From the NCBI RefSeq assembly GCF_015708155.1, contig NZ_JADDYD010000001.1, forward strand, positions 246,001 through 310,000: a DNA stretch of 64,000 nt. Reading direction: 5' to 3'. Positions 53,756 through 64,000 of the stretch are shown here, piece by piece. Under the pieces are notes generated by a model. It did no database searches. It was given only the letters and a program-made list of their open reading frames with translations, and was not told where the DNA came from. This DNA is from Mycoplasma sp. 'Moose RK' (GTDB taxonomy: Bacteria > Bacillota_I > Bacilli_A > Mycoplasmatales > Metamycoplasmataceae). Each line of letters opens with the position of its first letter. The first letter of the stretch is position 1. The position numbers and the translations under genes were made by a program.

Positions 53756-54084
53756 AATAAAATAACTATTAAAAATTTTAAAATATGGGAATCTTAAAAA
53801 ATCAACATTAGTGCTTAAAGTTAATAGTGAAACAAATGCAAAAAAGCAATATAAATGTTGTTGTAATAGTGGTTATACCAAAAATAATTTAAAAAATTTT
53901 GTTAATACTTTTATTTAACAATTATGATAGTACATCTTCATGTTAAATTTATAATAGCAAAATCAACTTATTTATTTGTAGATAATTTGTTTAAATCAGT
54001 TAATGTTGTATTTTCGTTTATTCTGGTAATAAATTTAAATCTAAAAATTTTATGTTATAAATCTACAATAATTTTTTTAGTATC
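53756..54084. other. AT-rich gap before the giant minus-strand gene
   Basis: The start-less upstream extension of the 53.4-53.75 kb frame is the only coding signal seen. No terminator for the large gene ending at 54085 is obvious. Confidence 0.45.
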
Positions 54085-57000
54085 TTATTGTTCTGGAAGT
54101 TCAGGTGGTTGAAATGGTCCTAACATTTCATAATAGTTAATTGGATCATAAAGAATCGGAGATCCTGATTCATTTGACATTGAAACAATTCAAGAAGATT
54201 TGTCAGGTTGATTGGAAAAATTATCTATTCTTTGTTCTTGATGATAATAATCTCAACTATGTTGCGCTTTTTGCACAGTAGGATATTTATTATTTGTCTC
54301 TTTATTATCAATGTAAATAACATTTCACCTATGACCACTATATGTTGTTCCATAAGTTCCTTTTAAACCAGTTTCAATTACTCATTTACTGGTATTTCTA
54401 TTTTGAAGTACTGGGTTTTTCCTATTTAGAAAAAAAACACTATTTAGTACACTATCATTTGTTGTTCATTCTGCATAAGAAGGAGCTGACCAAAATACTT
54501 TTGAGACATTTTTTTCAAATTTAATAATACGGGGGATCAGTTGTTTTTCGCCTGATCTGAGAAAGTTTTGATATTTTGATCCTTCCCAAACAATAGAATC
54601 TGCATCATGCGGATTTTCTGATCGTGAATAAGGCATAATAAAGCCAGGGGTTCCATAAGGTGATTTGGCAACAAAAGAATAAAGATTTTCATTTGAATCC
54701 TGTGATTTTGTTTTAAATTGCAAGGAAATTGGCAAATGAATAATTTTCCCTGCTGGGTACCAAAGTTTTTCATTACTTTCAAGCGAACTTGGCACACGAA
54801 AACTTTCCGTATTTGAATTAATTCTTCAATAAAGAGTTAAGTATTTAATACTCTTTTCAAGATTAGTTTTTGTTCTAACTGCAACTGGTGGGCCTGGAAT
54901 TTTTACAGTTTGTAATGCTTGCAATCATCCATTACCATTATTAACTTGATTATCAGGTTTATCCAATCTTCTATCTTTTTCACTTTTATCCTCCCCGTTA
55001 TTAACAATTACTTTTAGCCAATCTTGTTCCTTATAAGGGGTTAAGTGTGGAAATTCACCAAAAGGATTATATTCTTTTCCAGTTGGTTGAATCAACCCGT
55101 TTGGATCATAAATTGCATAAGTAAATCCCATAAGTCCTGGGTTCATATAATCAACATTTATTGGCGTTACAATTGCGGCTTGACTTGTTAATCTAAATGT
55201 AATTGATTGTTGTTGTTGTTGTTGTTGTGAACCTGATTGTGAAGTTGAGCATTCTTTTGTTGGATCAAGATGGTAATTATTTACATTTTTAATTGTTATT
55301 TTAACTTGTGCCCCAATTATGGATTTTAAATTTGTGGGTTGTATTTTTAAACTTGCTGTTACAGTTTCAGGATCCCATTTTAAATCAGAAATGGTAAGAT
55401 AGCGCTTGAATTTAGTGATTTCACGTTCAACTCGCAAAGGTGAATAACCCTGAGTAGCTTCACTTTGAAAATCTGTAGTATTATTACTAATAATACTACT
55501 ACTACTATAGCTATGATGAGGAATTAATTCTAATTTCAGGTTATTTTTTAACCAGTCAATATTAATTGCTGTTGCTGCTTCCTTGTTGAATTTAATGTAA
55601 ATTTGTTCACCTTCATAATAATCATATCTGATTGGATGTGACCATCCACTTTCAAGTTTTACTGGAATGTTCAAAGGAGCAAAATAGATTTTATCAGGAC
55701 TACTTTTATTAATAGGTAATCCTTCAACATCTTTAAGAAATTTAAGTAATTCTTCAGTTGGTTTAAGACCACTTATTTTATGATTTTCTTTAACTGCACT
55801 ATCAAGAGGCTCAGCACTAGTTACTTCATAAATAGCACCCGGATCAAGATTTGAAATATTAAAAGTTAATTTTTTGGTTTTTGTATTTATTAAAACAGGA
55901 AGTGAAGTATTTTCAATACTTTCAGCAAAAACAGTTGGAAAAATCTTTTTATATTTTAGTACAAAAGGAACATCAGCAATTGAACTAGCTTGCTTTTCAT
56001 CTTTTAATTCAATTTCAATATTTACACTTGAAGTAGAAAGGGGTTTTAATGTTACGGGGTTAGCAGTAGCAAGGCTTAAATTCTTTGCTGTTGTCCGAAA
56101 CTTACGCAAAAACTGTTTTGCCCCTGATTGAATTTCTGGGACAAATTCTACTGTAAGATCTTGTAAAGGAGCGTTTTGTTGACTTTGATTGCCACCACCC
56201 GAAGATGATGAGGATTTTTCAATTTTCAAAGTTAAATCTTTGTATTCAGTGTATTGCTCAAGACCACTAAATTTAAATTCAAGGCAACTTTGACTTGAAC
56301 CTGTGCATTGATTTGATTTTTTTTGACCATTATTTGGTTGTTGTTGTTGTTTAGTTGCAGTGAATTTAGGTGTTAAACCTGCATCATTCAGGTCTTTTGT
56401 CCATCCTTCTAGTTTGATTGTTGCTGAATCATCATCAATTTGTTTTGCTTCAATATTACTAATAAGTGGCTGTGTAATAAAATCAAGGGTGACAGAACTA
56501 GAACTAGTAGAACGTTTTTTGCGGAGTTTAGCAGCAGTTTTCCATCCAGAAGTCAGATTAGGATTTTTTACTTTTGATTTTTCATCAATTTTTAGATCAA
56601 CAGTTTTGGAAGTCAGCGCTTTAATTGTGTATTTTCGCCCTGGTTCAAGAACATTATTAAATCTAAAAGTAGCTTCAAGTTGCTCTTGTTGCTGCTGAGC
56701 ACCTCTCCCTCTTCCATCTCCAGATTGGGTCGAAGTTCTAATAGTTGTTGTTGAACCAATCGATTGAGATTGGTCAGTTTTTTCAAGATAAAGGGTAACA
56801 AGATCATCTTTTAGGAAAGCATCATCTTTGTCAAATACTAATTTAATTTCAGCAGAATCAGTTGTCACATTGGATATTTGCGTTTCAACTAATTTTGCAT
56901 TTTCAGCTTTTGAATAAAATTTTCGTTGAAGTGCATTTTCATTTTTAATTGGGGTGTCAAATTCGATTTTTTGTTGCGACTGTTTGTTTTTAATTTCTTC

Positions 57001-57375
57001 AATTATATATTGCTTTGCTTTTTTAAGATCTTTATTTACTGAAAATTTAACAGTTGAAACGCCTTGTGAAGCTGCTGTTAGTTGGGCTTCAGCTTTTACA
57101 TTTTTTGAACTACTCCAGCTTGAAGGTATATATTTGTTTCCAAAAGTTTCATTAAGTTTAGCTTTTAGCTCTATTTGCTGATTATTTAGTTCACCATTAT
57201 TATTGTAAAATTCAACAGTAACATCGGTTTGACCTTCTGAAACTGCTTCATACTGAATTGCTTTGACAGCATTTGCTGTTTTTAATTCAATAGTACTATT
57301 ATCTCTTGGAGGTGTGACTGTTAATCTTTGTGGCAAACGCACAGCAAAATTATTTTGATCACTTTCTTTAAACAA
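54085..57375 (-). CDS. Giant repeat surface protein A, 5' end missing
   Basis: The frame is open over 1097 codons (TGA as Trp) to TAA 54085-54087. At its 5' side the first available codon is TTG 57375, and upstream the frame runs into the opposite gene and a stop near 57415. No signal peptide, lipobox, promoter or ribosome binding site is present. The body has repeated beta-sandwich-like units, each with a TDSAEIKLVF- or DDSATIKLEG-type strand and a LEPGRKYTIKAL- or LEQYTEYKDLTL-type strand, resembling the DUF1410 repeats of mycoplasma surface proteins. Poly-Gln and poly-Ser tracts (near 55207-55227, 55495-55506) come from trinucleotide repeats. Probably a 3' gene part cut from its start. Confidence 0.65.
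55207..55227 (-). repeat. (CAA)7 trinucleotide repeat
   Basis: Seven TTG units on + encode seven Gln in giant protein A. Slippage would change length without shifting the frame. Confidence 0.7.
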
Positions 57376-60300
57376 GACGACGATGAAAATGCTGATGGAA
57401 AATCAGCAACTTTAGAATTTAATTTTAATAATAAATTTTTACAAATTCCTTCTAGTTATGCAACTATTACTATTGCCCCTGCTGAAAGTTCTTCAACACA
57501 ATCACAACAAAAAGAAGTTACTTTTATATCAGAAAATCCGTATGATTCAAGTAATGGAAAAATTACTTTTAAATTAAATAATTTGGATAGATTTCACACC
57601 TATAAAATCACCAATTTTGAAATTGGTGGTGAAAAAATTGATCCTTTTGTTGCTGCTTCTGCTGGAACAGCTAATGTAAATTTCACGCCTGTAGCGCAAA
57701 AAATTTATCTGTCTGACTTAGAAGTTGAAAATCTAAGAACGGGTGATATACAAACTTCGTCTGGTCGCGGAAAACAAGAAACAATTTCTGAAGATGGTTC
57801 AAGAGTTTTTGGTAAAATCAAATTTTATTTTGACAAGGATGATTCTTGATTAAATAAATCTAAATTTGAAATTAAAATTAAGGATAAAAATAAAGGGACT
57901 AACATAACAACAATTACAAATGCAGCAGTTAGAGAAGATAACACAAAACCGGCAACACCTTATAAGGTTGAAATTAATTTAAAAAATCAAAATCAAATCC
58001 AACCTGGAAGCAAAATTGCTTTTGAATTTAAAATAAAAGAAGTTGATCAAGTAACCAATCTTAAAGGCAAATCACCTGAAGACATTAAAATCGAAGTGCC
58101 CGAAAGACAATATAATTTGGATTATGCGCCCAAATTAGAAACAGATGTTGTGATTCCCCCAGTAATTGAATCAGTAATTGTAAATAATTTAACTGATACT
58201 TCAGCTAAATTAAAAATCAAAATAAAAGGTGATTCTAGAAATTTTGATAAAATAGTTAAAAATCCCATTGTTTTATCAATCCAACCAGATCCAAAAAAAC
58301 AAACACAAAACAAAATCCCTATTAGTTTAGTAACAACTTCATATGTTACAAGGTTAGAAGAAAAAAATAAGTCAAAATTTGAAATTGAATATGATCTTAA
58401 AGATCTTATTCCCAATGTTGAATATAAAATCCTTAAATTACAGGGTCAAGATCTTGAAATCCCGTTTGGTGAAAAACAATATAAATTAAAATTAGCGCAA
58501 AGTAGTGGCACTTCACAAACAAATGCAAGTGCAACCGAAAAAACATTTAAAACCACGTTTTCTGTACTTTCGCCCGAAAGTATAATTTTGACTCAAAAAC
58601 AAAGAACTCCTTCAGGTGGTCAATCTGGTTCAGAATATCTGCCTGAAACTCTGGATTTAAATCTTGATCCTGTTTCAATGTGAAGTTTGGATAAGAAAAA
58701 AATAATGGTCAAATTTAAACCTGTTGGTCCAGATGGAAAAGATCTAACATCTGGTGATAATAATAAAGAAAGAAATTATGAATTTAATGTTAAATATGAT
58801 AAAGTTAAAAAATCACTTGTTGCTAGTTTAAAAGCAAAACCGGTAACTGATTCAAATTCTGATTTTAATCTTTATCCTTCAACCACTTATAAAATTACAC
58901 AAATTAGCTCAAGAACTGATGGAATTACACTTAATCTTGATCAGGGAGCAACAAATAAAAAAGATGATCAATTAAAATTTACAACCCAGTTGGCCCAACC
59001 GCCATTAAAAGAAGTAAAAATTTCTAATTTTTACAATAAACAAGGGCTAGATGACACTTTTGAACAACATATTTACTTTGCCTTTGATGATCCCTATCGA
59101 GCAATTGATGAATCATCAATTAAAGATTGAAAATTAATTCTTGAAGGAACAACTGATAAAAACAAGAATAATGATGCAACTGATGCTTCTTCATGGGAAC
59201 AAGTAGCCAAATATGAACCTGAAAGTGCTAGTTCAAACGGCGTTGTTTTGTTTAACCCACGGGAATTAGATGCTCCAGAATTTCAATATAATGAAGATCC
59301 TGAATTGCAAAGAATTCTAGTATATAGAGAAAAGATAGAAGAACAAATTAAAATAATTGATGGTGAAATCGATAACTTTTCTATCCGTGATGCTGAGCGA
59401 ATAAGTTTAATAAAAAAACTTGCCAATTCTAATTATAGAACACAGTTTGAGCAACAACTAAGATCAGAGAGTAGTAAAATCAAGCAAGCAATTGAGGAAA
59501 GAAAACAAAAGCTTGAGGCAAGACAAGAAGAACTTGAAAAAATAAAAGCGTATTTTGATTTTAAAAATCAGGAAAATCAATCTAGTACCAATGCTGTTTC
59601 TATTAGGAGACAACATCCTTATAGACGTTATTTTGCCTTCACTCTAAAAGGTGATGCATCTTGATTAAAATACTATAAAATGAGAGTTGCAATTCAATAT
59701 AAATATTTTAAAGATAATAATAATCGAAGTCAATCTCAATTTGCAAAATTAATCACCAAATTAGATACAAATCAAACAGATAATAGAAATGAAAAAGAAG
59801 AAGCATATCAAAATTCAACTTCAAATCAAAGAAACAAGGTTTCTGGTATTGAAACATTAGAATTAACTGATTTTGCCAAGTATACCAACCGAATTTTATT
59901 GAAAAAATCTGAAATTAAGCCTTTAAACCAAATTGGCGCTTATATTGAAATGGAATTTGAGGATCCAAAAGGGTTGTTGAATGTTTTAAAAAACAGATTT
60001 GAAAATGCTAAAACAAGCGGAAAAGATGACCTTACTAGTTGAATAGAGTTATCATCAAAAATCTTTTTTGACAGCCAAGCAGACATAATTAAAAACCCAA
60101 GTGAATCACCAACAAAAATTAATAAATATAAAGTTGATTCATCAAATGACACCGATGGTTATTTTAATTCAGTTCCAAAAAACCAGTGAACAGCTAGCAA
60201 TTCTTCCCATTATAACCTTGATTTTGATGTTAGAGGGTATGAATATGATCTTAAAAATCCATTTGGACAGCTCATAAATGACCCTAATAAAACTTATGTG

Positions 60301-61506
60301 GATCTAATTGGTGAAATTCCAAAATCATTAGAACCAAAAACTCAATTGAAGATAAATGAATCAAATGATAAATTTTACACTTTAAGACTTGCAAAGGTTG
60401 ATGTAAATTCTAGTTCGAAAACAGTAAAAATTGGCTTAATTATTACTTATTATTGGAGAACCCCTGATTCATTTTCATCAAAAATAATTAATATTTTTCC
60501 TAAATTTTTAAGTGGCGCTATTCAAAATGGAAGCCAAAATAATGATATCTTTCAACCGCTTATTCCTTCTTTATCAAAAAATATTAATTTAACATTTATG
60601 ACTTCGCCAATTATTAAAAAAGAAGACCCTTATTGAGGTAATTTCTGGGCAAATCCTAGTGGAAATGTTTGACATGGTTCTGAAATTAGACAATATGATA
60701 AAAGAACGCAGCCAAATTTAGTTGTTGACGCCTTTGGAAGATCGTTATTTGAAAAAATTAATCATAATTTTAATAATGGAAGAGACAGTATTAATTATTC
60801 TAAAACTTTCTTTATTGGACCTACAGGACCAATAAAGACCCTAAGTGATCAGCAAAACCCTGTTAAAGCAGAAAATAATATTGCCGAACAAGTTTATGGT
60901 ACAGCTTATGCAAATAGAACAATAAGTAATTTTCTTGATGATTTATTTGGAAAACAAACACGTGTTCCATTTGGCATAAAAGATGTAGAATACCAACCTA
61001 ATGAAAAATTACTTAAAATTCAATTTAATAATTCTAGTAATTCAATTAAAAAGGGTGTCAAAATCCAAGAAATTATGCCAACAGTTTCGTATGCAACATT
61101 TATTGACCAAACTGGAAAAATTTATTTATTTGGTAATAAAAATGGTAATCCAATTAAATTACAAGATGATATTAATGTCGATGATCAAACACTTTGAATC
61201 AATTTAGCGCCATTAAATTGGTCAGAAAATGAACTACCAAAACCTGGTACAAATCTAAATTTTATGGGTCTACTTGTTTTCCCATATTTACCGCCAGACT
61301 TTACAAAAAATAATTTTTTAAAAGTTTTTGTAGGCAACAACAAATATGTTGAAAATGAACAATATGAACAATATTATTCAGATGGACAAACTAAAAGATA
61401 CCTTTTTCCTGTGAAAGGTTATAATGGTTTACAAGTTGATGCTGATAATCCATACTTTGTTCCATGAGTTTCAAATAAAAATGCATGATTCAGACTTACA
61501 TATTAA
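57328..61506 (+). CDS. Giant repeat surface protein B, 5' end missing
   Basis: The frame is open over 1393 codons to TAA 61504-61506 with at least eight TGA Trp codons. The only start is TTG 57328, which lies in sequence that codes for protein A on the other strand; recognisable protein begins at FKQDDDENADGK (about 57373). There is no signal peptide, promoter or ribosome binding site. The body shows DUF1410-like units: KSATLEFNFNN, then ITFKLNNLDRFHTYKITNFE; TDTSAKLKIKIKG, then FEIEYDLKDLIPNVEYKILK. A Glu/Gln/Lys coiled-coil region lies near 59300-59580. The last third is a unique domain with GNVWHGSEIRQY, which may correspond to SIVWEGSKYQNF in protein A. Paralogs, each lacking the front. 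Confidence 0.65.
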
Positions 61507-61552
61507 TAATTGAATAAAAAATTAATTGCTCTTAAATATCAAAATAACTTTC

Positions 61553-61750
61553 TTAGTTAAATGATGATAAAATCAAAGATTTGCAAGTAAATATCTTAAA
61601 TTTGCAAAATTATTAGAAGCATAAAAAATAATTTTTCCTCAACTAATTTATTTATGATCAAAAAATCCAGATCATGTAAGTTCTATTGTTCAGGAGTGGG
61701 CAAATTATCAAGGCCTTCTCAAGTTTGTAATTAAGAATTGATTCCATTAA
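61553..61750 (+). pseudogene. Decayed coding fragment
   Basis: One frame reads LVKWW, stop, NQRFASKYLKFAKLLEA, stop, KIIFPQLIYLWSKNPDHVSS, then IVQEWANYQGLLKFVI and a stop at 61748-61750. The pieces look like real protein broken by point stops. I do not recognise the family. Confidence 0.3.
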
Positions 61751-61831
61751 TAGTAAGTTTTTTTGTTAAATCAGATAAAATTAAAAATTCAATAGCAGAA
61801 AACAGAGTTTTCTGATTTCATTACTCATAAT

Positions 61832-61884
61832 AAAAAAGTGGAACGGAAAATCAAATGATTTTTCCTAAATTTTTCCACTTTTTT
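61832..61884. terminator. Terminator between giant gene B and metK
   Basis: AAAAAAGTGGAA (61832-61843) pairs perfectly with 61873-61884. An inner GGAAAATCA stem extends it. T- and A-runs serve both strands. Confidence 0.6.
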
Positions 61885-61948
61885 AATTTTTTTCAAATTT
61901 TTCTTAATATAAATATGTTAAGAAAAATTGTTATTTGTTCTTTGAAAA

Positions 61949-63100
61949 TTAAATTTTAGGAGTTGCAACAAATTTCTTAATTTTTTCTACATAGTTTAAT
62001 TTTTCTCAGGGAAGAATCAAATCCTGGCGGCCAAAATGTCCATAAACAGCAAGATTTGCGTAAATTGGTTTTCACAATTCAAGTTCAGAAATTAAACTTC
62101 CAAGTCGTAAATCAAAGTTTTCTTTAATTACTTTTATTATTTGCGTATCAGAAAGCCTTGAGTTTTTTCGTTTGCCAACACTAATTGAAAGCGGCGCTTC
62201 ATGACCAATTACAAAACTAAGTTGTAATTCAATTTCATCAGCAATTCCGGCAGCAACAAGATTTTTGGCAATTCAACGTGCCACATAGGCACCCGTACGG
62301 TCAACTTTTGTGTAATCTTTGCCGCTGAAAGCGCCGCCGCCATGACGGGCAGCATCACCATAGGAATCAACTATGATTTTGCGACCAGTAAGGCCAGTAT
62401 CACCAATAGGGCCACCAATTGTAAAATCGCCTGATTTGTTAACTAATTTTTCAAAATCAAGGTTTAAATTATACTCTTTTGCACTAGGGATCATGATTTT
62501 ATTGATTACAAAATCGACAAAATCAGTACGATTAAAATCGCTTTTGTGTTGAATTGACATTATTGTCCGCTTGAGTTTTGGTTGGTTATTAATGTAATGA
62601 ATTTCAACTTGTGCTTTCATGTCAGCAAGGGCATTTTTGAATTTACCTTCAAGACGATATTTTTCGGCTTTTTGTACTAAAAGGTTTGCTAAATTTTGTG
62701 CTAAAGGCATGAAATTTGGACACTCATTGGTAGCGAAACCATAAACAATTCCTTGGTCACCGGCGCCAATTTTTCCAGATTTTTGATCAACAAGAGCGCT
62801 AATATCACTTGATTGTCGATTTACATTGGAAATAATGGTAAAATCATTTTCACTGTAGCCAATTTCAAAAAGAATTTTTCAAGCAATTTTGATCAAGTCA
62901 ACATAACCTGAAGTTGAAAGTTCGCCGCCAATAATAATTAAATGGTTTGATGCCATTGTTTCGATTGCGACACGAGCATTTTTGTCCTGCAGAAGAATTG
63001 CATCAAGAATTGCATCACTAATTTGGTCACAAATTTTATCAGGGTGACCCTTGCCAACTGATTCAGCAACAGAAATTTTACTAATTGATTTGCCTTGCAT
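61949..63100 (-). CDS. metK: S-adenosylmethionine synthetase
   Basis: The 383-residue product is complete. It begins [20 protein letters not shown], and shows [20 protein letters not shown] near 118 and the [21 protein letters not shown] block near 255. It makes SAM from methionine and ATP. Three TGA Trp codons occur, one at 62879. Following the ABC gene by 29 bases, it shares that operon. Confidence 0.96.
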
Positions 63101-63129
63101 TATTTTTTTATTTCCTTTTAGTTTTTAAA

Positions 63130-64000
63130 CTAATTATTCTCAGGAGTTTTTGATGAATTTTTTGCTTTTTTTTGGGCAAAAAATTCATCAAAAGTTAATG
63201 ATTTTTGTCTTTTTGTGGTCAAAGAACCATTTTGCAATTTAATAATCAGATCAGCAAGTGGTTCAACAGCAGGATCATGCGAAACCATTACAATCGTTGT
63301 TTTATATTTATGGTTGATATATTTGAGTGTTTTAAGGACAATATTAGTATTATTTTCATCAAGTGCGCCTGTTGGTTCATCAGCAAAAATAATTTTTGCG
63401 TTTTTAACAAGTGCACGTAAAATGGAGATTCGTTGTTGCTGACCCCCAGACATTTGTGAGGGGAATTTGAACTTAATTTCATCGAGTTCAAATTCACGAA
63501 AAAGTTGCTGAATATCAAGAATTTTTGCTTTGTTTTTTTGCAAATATGCACCCACTTGAACATTGTCATAGCCATTAATGTTTCCTAAAAGATTGTAAGA
63601 CTGAAAAATAAAGGAAACATTTTCACGGCGGAATTTTGTTAATTCGCCGTTACTTAGATAACCTAAATTGATTTTGTCAACAATAATGTCACCTTCAGTA
63701 GCGCGGTCCAAGCCGGACATTAAGTTAAGAATCGTTGATTTACCTGACCCAGATTTTCCACTTAGAATTGCAAAATCACCTTGATTAACACTAAAATTGA
63801 TATCAGAAAAAACCTTAGTGACAACTGAGCCAAAAAGGTAATATTTTGAAACATTTTTGAAATCAATAATTGAACCTACTGTATTTAAATTGTCAATTTT
63901 ACCAACTTTTACTCGCGGATTATCATTTGCTCAGCGAATTAGTTTTAGTTCTTTGTTTGTAAAATTACCTTGTGAGTTTTGCTTGATCATTTGCATGGCT
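63130..64000 (-). CDS. ABC transporter ATPase (FtsE/LolD/MacB type), possibly partial
   Basis: From the window edge the frame reads an N-terminal Lys/Arg-rich region and then an ATPase: VSKYYLFGSVVTKVFSDINF, Walker A GKSGSGKST, Q-loop IFQSYNLLGN, signature MSGGQQQR, Walker B IIFADEP and H-loop VSHD. The order and DNVQVGAYLQ spacing match the export-type ATPases that partner MacB/FtsX-like permeases. An ATG at 63994-63996 may be the start, or the gene may run on. A ~40-residue tail (LTFDEFFAQKKAKNSS) follows. The permease is not in the window. Confidence 0.85.

Larger units (their letters stand above)
61507..61948. other. Gap between giant gene B and metK
   Basis: It holds a decayed coding piece (61553-61750) and a terminator hairpin (61832-61884). 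Nothing else is seen. Confidence 0.5.

Noticed and set aside
53924-54112. Plus-strand frame across the end of giant gene A
   Set aside because: AT-rich frame without ribosome binding site, overlapping the minus gene's end; treated as a shadow.
1-64000. Genes split at TGA codons
   Set aside because: The breaks fall at conserved Trp positions in opp, proS, ptsI, metK and others. TGA is Trp here, so these are not pseudogenes.

Overview
The window is mycoplasmal chromosomal DNA that reads UGA as tryptophan. It is AT-rich, and almost every long gene runs through in-frame TGA codons at conserved Trp positions. P102/P97-type adhesin paralogs, a P37-P29-P69 transporter, a P80-P60-HinT cluster and a PDxFFG protein next to an Opp transporter point to the Mycoplasma (Mesomycoplasma) hyopneumoniae group (hyopneumoniae, flocculare, dispar, ovipneumoniae, conjunctivae). 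The exact species cannot be fixed from the sequence alone.

Layout. 1-4.7 kb: two tandem P102-like surface protein genes on +, the first cut by the window edge and the second carrying a frameshift. 4.8-18.5 kb: one + strand operon, oppB-oppC-oppD-oppF, then a 2001-residue PDxFFG surface protein with a zinc-protease motif, then an OppA-type lipoprotein; this looks like a peptide capture, cleavage and uptake unit. 18.5-19.1 kb: a decayed insertion sequence. 19.1-22.9 kb (-): p37-p29-p69 behind a TPP riboswitch. 23.0-27.3 kb: a block of accessory and broken genes that I interpret as the remnant of a mycoplasma integrative conjugative element. 27.3-34.3 kb: housekeeping genes (thioredoxin, proS, tRNA-Thr, ymdB, ychF, rpsF-ssb-rpsR, a membrane protein with a Rho-N/SAP-like tail). 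34.4-34.8 kb: tmRNA (-). 35.1-38.3 kb (-): a Cof-CoaE fusion followed by DnaB/DnaD-like and DnaI-like replication proteins.

38.4-42.5 kb (+): P80-P60-hinT. 42.6-44.2 kb (-): a MIP-like serine protease lipoprotein. 44.4-45.9 kb (+): an APC permease. 46.0-49.1 kb (-): pepA, trmB and an acidic-tailed membrane protein. 49.5-52.2 kb (+): a lactate-dehydrogenase-like protein lacking recognisable active-site motifs, and ptsI. 52.6-52.8 kb (-): tRNA-Gln and tRNA-Tyr. 53-54 kb: decayed sequence. 54.1-61.5 kb: two very large repeat-rich surface protein genes facing away from each other, joined head to head inside coding sequence so that neither has a start region. 61.9-64 kb (-): metK and an ABC transporter ATPase running off the window.

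The most unusual points are the head-to-head, start-less giant genes near 57.35 kb, a 22-bp perfect hairpin burying the ribosome binding site of the thioredoxin gene, the TPP riboswitch with its own Shine-Dalgarno-masking stem before p37, the Cof-CoaE fusion, a DnaI homolog without a usable P-loop, a set of 14-16 nt A/T homopolymers, and a duplicated, decayed terminator plus tRNA end near 29.2 kb.
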